DNA of 64,000 bases from Sphingomonadaceae bacterium. Lineage in GTDB: Bacteria > Pseudomonadota > Alphaproteobacteria > Sphingomonadales > Sphingomonadaceae. Shown in pieces: positions 1-7,951 of this stretch (position 1 is the first letter of the stretch; each line of letters opens with the position of its first letter). The stretch is from contig JACKLA010000004.1 in NCBI GenBank assembly GCA_024236155.1, positions 124,001 through 188,000 of the forward strand, given 5' to 3'. The position numbers were made by a program, and so were the translations under genes. Below the pieces are notes generated by a model. That model was not told the origin of the DNA. It saw nothing but the letters and a program-made list of their open reading frames with translations, and made no database searches.

Positions 1-42
1 GCCTGCAAGGTGGATCGGATGATGATGCGGCAGCGTGTCCAT
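1..42 (-). CDS. 5' end of a gene running off the left edge
   Basis: Only the first 14 codons are in the window, reading MDTLPHHHPIHLAG on the minus strand. The reason for calling it is an ATG at 42 preceded at good distance by a purine-rich GAGGG Shine-Dalgarno. The product cannot be identified from so little sequence. It would be transcribed divergently from the OmpA-family gene. Confidence 0.35.
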   Translation of the reverse strand, partial: MDTLPHHHPIHLAG

Positions 43-356
43 GGACCGCCCTCTAGCGCGGCAGGGGCAGTGTAGGAAAGGATCAATGGTGTTCGCACAG
101 TCCCGCGCAGCGCCGTTCCACAGCTGGCCCGGCCGCGGCGCTGGCTCAAACCACCCCTTCTGTGCAACAAGTCACCGCAAAGCGCCGTCCCCGCAGCAGG
201 CAGGCTGGAACAGTCGCGGCAGATTTTACGTTCACTGCCCTGTTCGTCATTCTCGATTGTCACCGGGGGCAAGCAAGGCAGCAGGCGAAACGCCGCGCAG
301 CCGGACGAATTGCCGCGTTTCCGCAAGGGGCGCAGCCAAGTTTAAGGAGTATTGAA
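43..356. other. non-coding stretch upstream of the OmpA-family gene
   Basis: No convincing gene was seen in these 314 bases. The open frames that cross it have no Shine-Dalgarno and lead into the signal peptide of the next gene, whose own start at 357 has a strong AAGGAG. It probably holds the promoters of two divergent genes, but no clear -35/-10 pair was picked out. Confidence 0.5.
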
Positions 357-1238
357 ATGCGTACCATGAACCTGAAGCCCAAGGCCTTGTTGCTGGCCGG
401 TGCAGTGGCACTTGCCGCACCGGTGAGCCTTTCTGCCCAGACGCAGGAGGGTTATGACAGCGAGTATATGACCACGGTCTATGGCTCGCTTCCTGCCGAC
501 CTGTCGGACCTGCCCGAAGGGCCGGAGATCGAAGGCTTCATCTCGGCGCGCAAGGGCAGCATGATGCAGGTCACCAGCGCAGGCGGGACGCAGACCGTGG
601 TGATGGTCAGCCCCGGGACCGAAATCAAATCGAGCGGCGGCTTCCTCGGCCTCAGCCGTGCTTCGCTCGATAAGGATTCGCTGCTCAACGGCCTGCCGGT
701 GACGGTGAAGACCGTACAATGGGGCGATGGCTATATCGCCAGCCAGGTTCGGCTGAAGAGCAAGGATCTCAAGACCGCTGCAATGATCCGCAACGGCACC
801 GAACAGGGCTTTGCCGAACAGACCGCCGCCACCGAGGCGCTGCGCGGACGGGTTGCCGATATCGACAATTACAACATCAAGGGCGTCACCAACGTCTATT
901 TCGATACCGGAAAATACAACCTTTCGGGCAACGCGCAGACCGAACTGTGCGGCGCTGCCCAGCAGGCGAGCGCAATGGACAACGCGCTGCTGCTGGTCGT
1001 CGGCTATACCGACAGCACGGGCAGCTACGAGATCAACCAGGAACTGAGCGAAAAGCGTGCAGAGCGGGTGGTCAACTACCTCCAGCAGCAGTGCGGCTGG
1101 AAGCCCTACCGCATGCTGACCCCGACCGGCATGGCCGAATCCGATCCGGCAGCGGACAACAGTACCGACTGGGGCAAGCAGCAGAACCGCCGCGTGGCGG
1201 TGAACATCCTCGTCAGCAAGGCTGTCGACGGGATGTAA
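357..1238 (+). CDS. OmpA-family outer-membrane/peptidoglycan-associated protein
   Basis: Secreted 293-residue protein. The start at 357 is chosen because AAGGAG sits 7 bases upstream and the product then begins with a signal peptide ending near LSAQ (about residue 24). The C-terminal third, from NVYFDTGKYNL to the end, matches the OmpA/MotB peptidoglycan-binding fold, including the GYTDSTG and NRRVAVNI motifs. The middle (about residues 45-140) is a beta-rich region without a recognised domain. By family it should tether the outer membrane to peptidoglycan. It is monocistronic and closed by a strong terminator just downstream. Confidence 0.85.
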   Translation: MRTMNLKPKALLLAGAVALAAPVSLSAQTQEGYDSEYMTTVYGSLPADLSDLPEGPEIEGFISARKGSMMQVTSAGGTQTVVMVSPGTEIKSSGGFLGLSRASLDKDSLLNGLPVTVKTVQWGDGYIASQVRLKSKDLKTAAMIRNGTEQGFAEQTAATEALRGRVADIDNYNIKGVTNVYFDTGKYNLSGNAQTELCGAAQQASAMDNALLLVVGYTDSTGSYEINQELSEKRAERVVNYLQQQCGWKPYRMLTPTGMAESDPAADNSTDWGKQQNRRVAVNILVSKAVDGM

Positions 1239-1267
1239 GGCACTCGATTACGAACAACTAGGAAAGT

Positions 1268-1290
1268 GGCGGGCTTCGGTCCGCCCTTTT
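1268..1290 (+). terminator. Rho-independent terminator of the OmpA-family gene
   Basis: A 7-bp stem (GGCGGGC / GTCCGCC, one G-U pair) closed by a UUCG tetraloop is followed by CTTTT, 30 bases after the stop codon. The shape is that of a classical intrinsic terminator. Confidence 0.85.
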
Positions 1291-1379
1291 CGGCTGAACG
1301 AGCGGCCCTGACTTCGCTTGCGGGTTCGCCGCAAATGTAAGGCTTGCAGTTTTGCGGTCTGGCGCAGATTGCAGTGGGC

Positions 1380-2375
1380 ATGGTAAATCTGGAAGATATG
1401 CAGGCCAATGCCGACTGGATACCGCACCAGTTCGACCCTCGACGAAAGGCTGTACAGTTCGTCAGGTTTCGGCAGGAGAGTTTTGAAGAGTACGGGTTTC
1501 TGGCAGCGAAACGGGGTGACGCGGATGTCTGGGTGGGTGTCGACGAGGTGAAAGCCATGCGGCCCCAGCGCGGGGGCTTGCATTTTATTTTCCATTCGGG
1601 TTTCTGCCGGTCCACCCTGTCGTTGCGGGCGCTTGCTTTTCCGAATCGGATCCGGGGCTTGAACGAACCGGAGATACTCAACAGCCTGGCGCGATCGGGG
1701 ACGCTTGATCCGGAATTGGTTTCTTCAATTCTCGCGTTTCTCGGCCGTCCGGGTGCCATGCACGACACGGTACTCATTAAACCGAGCAATTTTCCCAACC
1801 GGCTGATACCCGATCTATTAACCGGGAGATCAGATGCACAGGCAATAATCGTAACCAACCAACTGACCGAATTCCTCAAGGCGATAGTACGCAAAGGCAT
1901 GCTCGGAAGGCAGTGGGGCAGGCAGGTCTACCTCGCTGCGGCCACATACGCAGGTGATGTTCGCCCGTTCGAGGAGGCGATGCCGGGAATGACCGATCTT
2001 CAGGTGGCGGGACTTGGGTGGCTGTTATCGCAGAACTGGTTTCAGACCCAGATCACCGGCAGGCACGGAGAACGTATCGCGGTGCTCCATAGCGAGATGC
2101 TCGATCAGAACCGGCGCGAGGCCGTCTCTTGCAGCGCAAAGCATCTGAATCTGGCCATAGATCGGGACATTGAAACGATCATCTCCGGGTCCGTCTTCGA
2201 ACAGGATGCTAAGACAGGAAGCGATTATGCTGAAAAGAAGGCGGTCGATGACAGACGCTCAAATAGTGCGGTTGTTGAGGAAGAAATCGCCGAGGTTGAT
2301 TGGTGGATTTCCGAGCTCGCCAAAGCATCTGGCCTGACGGTTCCGGTACAACAAAGCCTCCGGTATGAAGGATAG
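1380..2375 (+). CDS. hypothetical protein with sulfotransferase/P-loop-like motif
   Basis: Unrecognised protein of about 331 residues. Near residue 80 it carries FIFHSGFCRSTLSLRAL, which resembles the 5'-phosphosulfate-binding loop of sulfotransferases or a degenerate P-loop. A second conserved-looking motif is DTVLIKPSNFPNRLIPDLL. It is soluble, with no signal peptide. The start is uncertain: ATGs at 1344, 1380 and 1398 are all possible and none has a strong Shine-Dalgarno; 1380 is a compromise. It is convergent with phoH, where sphingomonads usually have ybeY, so the common miaB-phoH-ybeY order is broken here. Substrate and role are unknown. Confidence 0.6.
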   Translation: MVNLEDMQANADWIPHQFDPRRKAVQFVRFRQESFEEYGFLAAKRGDADVWVGVDEVKAMRPQRGGLHFIFHSGFCRSTLSLRALAFPNRIRGLNEPEILNSLARSGTLDPELVSSILAFLGRPGAMHDTVLIKPSNFPNRLIPDLLTGRSDAQAIIVTNQLTEFLKAIVRKGMLGRQWGRQVYLAAATYAGDVRPFEEAMPGMTDLQVAGLGWLLSQNWFQTQITGRHGERIAVLHSEMLDQNRREAVSCSAKHLNLAIDRDIETIISGSVFEQDAKTGSDYAEKKAVDDRRSNSAVVEEEIAEVDWWISELAKASGLTVPVQQSLRYEG

Positions 2376-2393
2376 CTGGGGTAGTCTGCGCGC

Positions 2394-3422
2394 CTACTCC
2401 CCCGTACCCTCATAAGCCTCGACGATCCGCCCCACGATCGGGTGGCGGACCACGTCGGCGGCGGTGAAGCGGGTGACGGCGATGCCCTCGACGCCCTCCA
2501 GCCGTTCGACCGCGTCGGCGAGGCCGGAATGGCGGTCACCGCCGGGGATGTCGACTTGCTTCGGATCGCCGCACACAACCATGCGGCTGTTCTGGCCGAA
2601 GCGGGTCAAAAACATCTTCATCTGTTCGCGGGTGGTGTTCTGCGCTTCGTCGAGGATGACAAAGGCATCGGCCAGCGTGCGTCCGCGCATGAAGGCGATC
2701 GGGGCGATCTCGATCTCTCCGCTGGCGATGCGGCGTTCGACCTGCTCGGGCGGCATGCAGTCGAACAGCGCGTCGTATAGCGGGCGCAGGTAGGGATCGA
2801 CCTTGTCCTTCATGTCACCCGGCAGGAAGCCGAGCTTCTCGCCCGCTTCCACCGCCGGACGCGACAGGATCAGCCGCTGCACGCTGCCGGTGATCAGCTG
2901 GCTGGCCGCCTGCGCCACCGCGACATAGGTCTTGCCGGTGCCCGCCGGGCCGAGCGCGAAGATCACATCCTCGCGCGCCAGCTGGCGCATATAGCTCGCC
3001 TGCATCGCGCTGCGCGGCACGATCGTCTTGCGGCGGGTGCGGATCATGATCGGCGGCGCGGACTTGTCCGCATTGACGATGCCTTCGAGCGTCGGCTCGT
3101 TCGACATCGCGATCAGCGATTCAATCGCACCCGCATCGAGATCCTGCCCCATTGCCAGCTTGTCATACATCGTCTGCAACACATCGCGTGCGCGGGCGAC
3201 GCTGTCTTCCGGCCCCTCTATATGCAGCTTGTCGCCGCGGGCGGAGATGAAAACGCCGATGCGGTTCTCGACCTGGACGAGATTGGCATCGAACTGTCCG
3301 AACAGCGGCACGAGGAGCGACTGGTCCTCGAACGACATATCGACCTGTGCGCGGCGGATTTCGCGGGCCGGTTGCGGCGCGGGGGAAATCCGTGGCGTTG
3401 CGCGAGTGGGTTTGCGTCCCAT
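2394..3422 (-). CDS. phoH: PhoH-family ATPase
   Basis: Cytoplasmic 342-residue P-loop ATPase of the PhoH family, predicted to act in RNA metabolism alongside YbeY. Walker A is GPAGTGKT (about residue 160) and Walker B is FVILDEAQN, with the family motifs LSRPAVEAGEKLGFLPGD and GDPKQVDIP. The N-terminal 100 residues look like the usual KH-like segment. AAAGGAG precedes the start. Downstream of miaB in the same direction, but separated from it by a GIY-YIG-like gene and 119 bases. Confidence 0.93.
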   Translation of the reverse strand: MGRKPTRATPRISPAPQPAREIRRAQVDMSFEDQSLLVPLFGQFDANLVQVENRIGVFISARGDKLHIEGPEDSVARARDVLQTMYDKLAMGQDLDAGAIESLIAMSNEPTLEGIVNADKSAPPIMIRTRRKTIVPRSAMQASYMRQLAREDVIFALGPAGTGKTYVAVAQAASQLITGSVQRLILSRPAVEAGEKLGFLPGDMKDKVDPYLRPLYDALFDCMPPEQVERRIASGEIEIAPIAFMRGRTLADAFVILDEAQNTTREQMKMFLTRFGQNSRMVVCGDPKQVDIPGGDRHSGLADAVERLEGVEGIAVTRFTAADVVRHPIVGRIVEAYEGTGE

Positions 3423-3541
3423 GCGGCTCCTTTGTTCTGCGAGTCGAAGTCTAGGACAGAACGCACAAGACGCAAGAACGGGCGCTGAACGCGGCTGGGG
3501 AAAGTCTCTGAATCCGAAAGAGATGCGTCCGAGACAACGAA

Positions 3542-4081
3542 TTAAAGTTGGATGCCTAGGACATTCTTGAGGGTTCGGGCATCATCTCGTGGTCGCCCAT
3601 CGTACTTCGGGCCTATCACGCCTTCGATATCTAAGTATTTAAAAAAGCTTGTTTTTTTATTGTTTCGTAGTTTTGGATTATGTGCGAGCGCCATTCCAAT
3701 GAGGTAACTTTCTACGGCGTCGATCTGCTTGTCGCTTCGTCCAGACGCGCGGCAAAAATTACCTCGTTGACCTTCGACTTTTGCAATGAGGTGCAGATGA
3801 GGCGATCCACGGTTTTTCTTGCAGACTTTTCGATAGTGACGAATCTTATGGGGCTGAAAGACCTCTTGCGAAAAGCCGTATCGAGAACAGGTTTTCCCGA
3901 CGTACCAAGGTTTGAAGTTCGAGCCGAACTTAATCGAGAAAATGTAAAGCCCGTTAGCCCACGACAATCCCTTATAATCTGGCCTGGCCTCGACGGTCTC
4001 CCAAAAATCTTTCTTGCGAAACCGGTTCTCAGATTCGACTACTTCGCGGATATCAAAAGGCCCGTATGGAACGAAGAACAT
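3542..4081 (-). CDS. GIY-YIG nuclease-like protein inserted between miaB and phoH
   Basis: 179-residue protein, not part of the usual miaB-phoH neighbourhood. Near residue 45 it has GLYIF, followed after a short gap by PWYVGKT, matching the two halves of the GIY-YIG signature. Downstream are an arginine in CSRYGF and the ESYLIGMALAHNP segment, which supplies the glutamate and asparagine expected of the catalytic site. The start lies 3 bases after the miaB stop, with AAGGA upstream, so it may be co-translated. Base composition is unlike its neighbours: 3601-3660 is 35% G+C against 63% for a sampled miaB line (4861-4920), suggesting recent acquisition. Cellular role unknown. Confidence 0.75.
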   Translation of the reverse strand: MFFVPYGPFDIREVVESENRFRKKDFWETVEARPDYKGLSWANGLYIFSIKFGSNFKPWYVGKTCSRYGFSQEVFQPHKIRHYRKVCKKNRGSPHLHLIAKVEGQRGNFCRASGRSDKQIDAVESYLIGMALAHNPKLRNNKKTSFFKYLDIEGVIGPKYDGRPRDDARTLKNVLGIQL

Positions 4082-4084
4082 GCG

Positions 4085-5416
4085 CTATCCTTTCACAACA
4101 CCCGCCAGCGAATTCGGCCCGGACTCAACCAGTTCGACCTCAACCAGATCGCCAATCGCTGCGTCTCCCTCGAACCACACGCTTTGCAGCCAGGGTGATT
4201 TGCCGAGCCACTGGCCCTCGTGCTTGCCCTTGCGTTCGACCAGCACCTGGCAGGTCTTGCCCACGCTTGCCTGGTTGAAGGCCAGCTGGTCGCGGTTGAG
4301 CGCGGATTGCAGGCGTTGCAGGCGGTCGTCCATCACGTCCCTGGCGATCTGCCCGTCCATGCTGGCGGCGGGCGTGCCGGGGCGGGGGGAGTATTTGAAG
4401 CTGTAAGCCTGCGCATAGCCGACCGCGTCGACGATGCTCAGCGTGTCGGCAAATTCCGCCTCTGTCTCTCCCGGGAAGCCGACGATGAAATCGCCGCTCA
4501 GCGCAAGGTCGGGCCGCGCGGCGCGGAAGCGTTCGAGCAGGCGGAGATAGCTTTCCGCCGTATGGCTGCGGTTCATCGCCTTCAGCACCCGGTCATTGCC
4601 CGACTGCACCGGCAAATGGAGATAGGGCATCAGCTTGGGCGTATCGCCATGCGCGGCGATCAGATCGTCATCCATGTCGGCCGGGTGGCTGGTGGTGTAG
4701 CGGATACGTTCCAGACCATCGACGCGCGCCAGCACCCGGATCAGCCCGGCAAGCCCGGTGGTGCGGCCCTTGTCGTCCTCGCCGCTCCATGCGCTGACAT
4801 TCTGGCCCAGCAGGGTGATCTCGCGCGCACCGGCCTCGACCAGTTTCTGCGCTTCGGTGACGAGGTCCTTGAACGGGCGGGAGATTTCTGCGCCGCGGGT
4901 ATAGGGCACCACGCAATAGGTGCAGAATTTGTCGCACCCTTCCTGCACGGTGAGGAAGGCGGCGGGGCCGATCTTGCGCCGCGCGGGCAGCGCATCGAAC
5001 TTGGCGATGGGCGGCATGTCGGTGTCAGTCGCGCGCTCGCCCGCCACCGCCTTGTCGAGCATTTCGGGCAGGCGGTGATAGGCTTGCGGGCCGACCACCA
5101 TGCTGACCGCCGGTGCGCGCGCCATGATCTCCTCGCCTTCCGCCTGCGCTACGCAACCGGCTACCGCGATCATCGGTTCGCGCCCGGCTTCCTTGCCTGC
5201 CTTCACCAGACGGCCGATATCCGAATAGACCTTCTCCGCTGCCTTCTCGCGAATATGGCAGGTGTTGAGCACCACCAGGTCCGCATCCTCGCCTTCGGGC
5301 GCGGGCGTGATGCCCTTTTCGGCGAGCAGTTCGGCCATGCGCTCGCCGTCATAGACGTTCATCTGGCAGCCGAAGCTCTTGACCCGGTAGGTCTTGGGAG
5401 GCGTTGTCGGTTTCAT
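4085..5416 (-). CDS. miaB: tRNA-2-methylthio-N6-dimethylallyladenosine synthase
   Basis: Radical-SAM methylthiotransferase (443 residues) that adds the 2-methylthio group to i6A37 of tRNAs reading U-initial codons. The N-terminal UPF0004 domain carries the three cluster cysteines in FGCQMNVYD, NTCHIREKA and VAGCVAQ. The radical-SAM motif is CDKFCTYC, and a TRAM-like domain ends the protein. The start MKPTTPPKTYRVKSFGCQ is chosen because the longer open frame runs back into a palindromic repeat. Followed directly by the GIY-YIG-like gene. Confidence 0.96.
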   Translation of the reverse strand: MKPTTPPKTYRVKSFGCQMNVYDGERMAELLAEKGITPAPEGEDADLVVLNTCHIREKAAEKVYSDIGRLVKAGKEAGREPMIAVAGCVAQAEGEEIMARAPAVSMVVGPQAYHRLPEMLDKAVAGERATDTDMPPIAKFDALPARRKIGPAAFLTVQEGCDKFCTYCVVPYTRGAEISRPFKDLVTEAQKLVEAGAREITLLGQNVSAWSGEDDKGRTTGLAGLIRVLARVDGLERIRYTTSHPADMDDDLIAAHGDTPKLMPYLHLPVQSGNDRVLKAMNRSHTAESYLRLLERFRAARPDLALSGDFIVGFPGETEAEFADTLSIVDAVGYAQAYSFKYSPRPGTPAASMDGQIARDVMDDRLQRLQSALNRDQLAFNQASVGKTCQVLVERKGKHEGQWLGKSPWLQSVWFEGDAAIGDLVEVELVESGPNSLAGVVKG

Positions 5417-5460
5417 GGAAGCGCGCCTATAGCGGTTGATCGCAGGGTTTGAAACCACTT

Positions 5461-5539
5461 GTGATCCCCCGCGAAGGCGGGGGTCTCGGGCTGCTGGCCA
5501 GGGCTTGCCGATCAAGGTCCCCGCCTTCGCGGGGACGCG
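5461..5539. repeat. palindromic repeat element, intergenic copy
   Basis: A 79-bp element whose ends are inverted: CCCCGCGAAGGCGGGG near the left end and CCCCGCCTTCGCGGGG near the right, so the whole can fold into a long hairpin. It fills the gap between the acyltransferase gene stop and miaB. A second copy with the same end sequences and a related core is found at 14915-14995, inside egtB. Confidence 0.8.
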
Positions 5540-5541
5540 CC

Positions 5542-6405
5542 TTACTCCAAGGGCATCTCGTCCCTCGGCGCTGCGTAGCGCACCGGGACGACATCGTGTT
5601 TGAACACCCGTAACGGCTTGCCCAGCGTGGTGAGCAACGCAGCCTCGATCGCAGCGCGGGCGCGGGCGCCGATGGCTTTGCGGCCACGGAATTCCTCAGG
5701 GCTGAAAGGTTCGAGGAAGTGCAGTTTCAACTCGAAACTGCCCTTGCGTGCGAGGATGCGGCGGGCGTTGTTCATCCCGCCTTCCTCGCCGATCCACGCG
5801 ATTTCCTCCGCCACATCGCCGTAATCGATCAGCACCGGCTGGACGAGCACACCGGGCGGCGGGGGCTCGAGCACGCTCATCATGCTGGTCTTGAACGGCA
5901 GCAGCGATTGCCCGTCGGTTGTCGTGCCTTCGGGGAAGACGGTGACCGACCAGTTATCCTGCAACGCCTCGCGCAAGGCGTTGATCTGTTCGGCGACGCC
6001 CAGCCGGTCTTCCCGCTTGACGTAGACGGTGCGGTTGAGGCTGCACAGCCAGCTGATCACCGGCACCTGGCTCAATTCGTGCTTGGCGACGAAGGCGGTG
6101 CCGCTCGCGCCCGCCAGCGTGAGGATATCGATCCAGCTGATATGGTTGGCGACGAAGAACACATCGCGCCGCAGCGGGGTGCCGATCCTTGTGGTCCGTG
6201 CGCCCGCTACGCGCCCGGCATAGCGCAGGAACAGCATCGGGAAGGGCGAGCCATAGGCGAAAATGCGCCATGCATAATGCAGCGGCACGAAGACGATCAG
6301 CAGCCCGATCAGCGCCATAACCCGGCGGAAGAAACGGAATTTTTCGGCAAGGGTGAGCGGGGTTGGCTCTCCGCGCGCGGCGGCCTCGCGCAGTTCGGGG
6401 CTCAT
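5542..6405 (-). CDS. 1-acyl-sn-glycerol-3-phosphate acyltransferase (PlsC family)
   Basis: Inner-membrane lysophosphatidate acyltransferase of 287 residues, making phosphatidic acid for phospholipids. An N-terminal hydrophobic helix (VMALIGLLIVFVPLHYAW) is followed by the catalytic HX4D motif in NHISWID and the second block FPEGTTTDG. It overlaps the fur stop region by 4 bases (ATGA-type coupling), so the two are translated from one transcript. PlsC family membership is clear; whether it is the housekeeping PlsC or an accessory acyltransferase cannot be told. Confidence 0.88.
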   Translation of the reverse strand: MSPELREAAARGEPTPLTLAEKFRFFRRVMALIGLLIVFVPLHYAWRIFAYGSPFPMLFLRYAGRVAGARTTRIGTPLRRDVFFVANHISWIDILTLAGASGTAFVAKHELSQVPVISWLCSLNRTVYVKREDRLGVAEQINALREALQDNWSVTVFPEGTTTDGQSLLPFKTSMMSVLEPPPPGVLVQPVLIDYGDVAEEIAWIGEEGGMNNARRILARKGSFELKLHFLEPFSPEEFRGRKAIGARARAAIEAALLTTLGKPLRVFKHDVVPVRYAAPRDEMPLE

Positions 6406-6839
6406 CCGCCGGTGCGGTCCTTGTCACGCCCGAGTTTCACCGCGTAAAGTTCCATCCGGTGGTCGACCAGCCGGTATCCCAGCCGTTCTGCGATGACTTT
6501 TTGCAGCGCCTCCAGCTCAGGGTCGACGAATTCGACCACATCGCCGGTTTCGACATCGATCAGATGATCGTGATGCGCCTCGGGCGCAGCCTCGTACCGG
6601 GCGCGCCCGTCACCGAAATCGTGCCGGTCGAGGATGCCTGCCTCTTCGAACAGGCGGACGGTGCGGTATACGGTGGCGATCGAAATCTTGGGGTCGATTG
6701 CCGATGCGCGCTCATGCAGCATTTCGACATCGGGATGATCGGCGCTTTCGGACAGGACGCGGGCGATGACGCGGCGCTGGTCGGTGATGCGCAGCCCGCG
6801 CTCGGCACACAACTGTTCCAGATCGATGCGCTGTTCCAA
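6402..6839 (-). CDS. fur: Fur-family transcriptional regulator
   Basis: 145-residue winged-helix metal-responsive repressor. The DNA-binding part contains LRITDQRRVIARVL and ISIATVYRTVRLFEEAGI. The regulatory part contains HHDHLIDVETGDVVEF, with the histidine cluster of the metal site. The usual C-terminal Cys pairs are absent, as in many alphaproteobacterial Fur/Mur proteins. Two good Fur boxes lie in this window (47316 and 58910), making an iron-responsive role likely, but Mur or Irr-like specificity is not excluded. Confidence 0.9.
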   Translation of the reverse strand: MEQRIDLEQLCAERGLRITDQRRVIARVLSESADHPDVEMLHERASAIDPKISIATVYRTVRLFEEAGILDRHDFGDGRARYEAAPEAHHDHLIDVETGDVVEFVDPELEALQKVIAERLGYRLVDHRMELYAVKLGRDKDRTGG

Positions 6840-6850
6840 TATACCCTCTC

Positions 6851-6889
6851 AAAAAGAAACGCCCCGCTGCCTTAGAGGCACGGGGCGTT
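6851..6889 (-). terminator. Rho-independent terminator between mucR and fur
   Basis: On the minus strand, arms AACGCCCCG and CGGGGCGTT flank an inner TGCC/GGCA pairing, and the second arm runs into TCTTTTT. It lies just after the mucR stop, separating it from fur. Confidence 0.85.
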
Positions 6890-6914
6890 CTTCTCAAGCT
6901 ACAGGCTGATCGCC

Positions 6915-7355
6915 TTATGCAGCTTTTTTCTTGCGGCCGCGCTTCTGGCCCGGTTTGCGGCCCAGGCCGATCTTCTTGGCCAGTTCACGGCGACGTTCGG
7001 CGTAGTTGGGCGCAACCATCGGATAGTCTGCGGGCAGGCCCCAGCGCGCACGATATTCTTCCGGGGTCATATCGTAATTGGTGCGCAGGTAACGCTTGAG
7101 CATTTTCAGCTTCTTGCCGTCTTCGAGGCAGACGATGTAGTCCGGCTTGATCGAAGAACGGATCGCCACTGCGGGTTCCGGGCGCGGTTCTTCGGCGGCA
7201 GCTTCCTGACCGAGACCGGCCAGTGCCTGATAGACATTGGTGATCAGCGTAGGAACCGCGTCGACATCGACGTTGTTGTTGCTGAGATGGGCGGCGACAA
7301 TATCCGACGTAAGCGTGATCAGAGTCTCGCCCATGTCCTGTTCCATGGTTTCCAT
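6915..7355 (-). CDS. MucR/Ros-family transcriptional regulator
   Basis: 146-residue MucR-type regulator, a family that acts as global repressor/nucleoid-like factor controlling surface polysaccharide, motility and cell cycle genes. The start at METMEQDMGE is supported by GAGGA upstream. The Ros/MucR domain fills the C-terminal half: DYIVCLEDGKKLKMLKRYL, then the conserved LPADYPMVAPNYAERR. The two zinc-ligand histidines found in many members (KRHL...TH) are Tyr and Asn here, so the fold probably lacks the classic zinc site. A basic tail, GRKPGQKRGRKKKAA, ends it. Confidence 0.9.
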   Translation of the reverse strand: METMEQDMGETLITLTSDIVAAHLSNNNVDVDAVPTLITNVYQALAGLGQEAAAEEPRPEPAVAIRSSIKPDYIVCLEDGKKLKMLKRYLRTNYDMTPEEYRARWGLPADYPMVAPNYAERRRELAKKIGLGRKPGQKRGRKKKAA

Positions 7356-7495
7356 AATTATGTCCTCATCTTGATAGCGGCTGTTTTGTTCTGCCTGCCA
7401 TCTGATAGGTTCATTGGACGTATCCGGGCTGCTTTTCAAGTGTCGAGTACAACACTTGCCCACACAATAGTAACCAAGGCAGTTTTTGTCGATAT

Positions 7496-7951
7496 TTACA
7501 GATTCATACCGTAAGTAATTGCATCTATACGATTGCCGTCGGGCATCTTGTAATAACGCGGTCGTCGGCCGATCTGGTTGAAGCCAAAACTGTGATAAAG
7601 AGAAATTGCCGGGTTGTTCTCGCGCATTTCGAGAAAAATACGCTCTGCTCCGCGTTTTCTTGCGTCGTCGGCAAATAGTTCGAGCAATCGCCAGCCGATT
7701 CCCCCGCCGCGATTATCGGGTTTGACGCCGATCAACAGCAGTTCCTCTTCGCCCGGAGCCGCGCGAACCATGCTGAAACCGGCAGCCATCGCGCCTTCTT
7801 CAGGCGGTTTGCCATCGGCCCCGATCAGTCGATAATGCGTTGTCGGGACTGCGAGCGAACTGCTCACCTGGTTGCGATTCCACGCCTCGCCCCATTGCGG
7901 ATCGAACGCCGCAGCCATGACATCCATGATCCGGTCGACATCGTCGATCAT
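7496..7951 (-). CDS. rimI: ribosomal-protein-alanine N-acetyltransferase-like GNAT protein
   Basis: 151-residue GNAT acetyltransferase. The acetyl-CoA-binding block is LIGVKPDNRGGGIGWRLLE, followed by ERIFLEMRENNPAISLYHS and FGFNQIGRRPRYYK, the RimI/RimJ-like arrangement. It overlaps tsaB by 4 bases, and tsaB-rimI adjacency is common in bacteria, supporting the RimI assignment. Likely target is the N-terminus of ribosomal protein S18, by family. Confidence 0.85.
   Translation of the reverse strand: MIDDVDRIMDVMAAAFDPQWGEAWNRNQVSSSLAVPTTHYRLIGADGKPPEEGAMAAGFSMVRAAPGEEELLLIGVKPDNRGGGIGWRLLELFADDARKRGAERIFLEMRENNPAISLYHSFGFNQIGRRPRYYKMPDGNRIDAITYGMNL

Noticed and set aside
35..355. A 106-codon open frame upstream of the OmpA-family gene
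   Set aside because: No Shine-Dalgarno, unusual composition, and it runs into the start of the OmpA-family gene in another frame.
4220..5452. A 410-codon plus-strand open frame
   Set aside because: It lies antisense to miaB, whose cluster and radical-SAM motifs are unmistakable; it is low-complexity and Arg/His-rich like other shadows.
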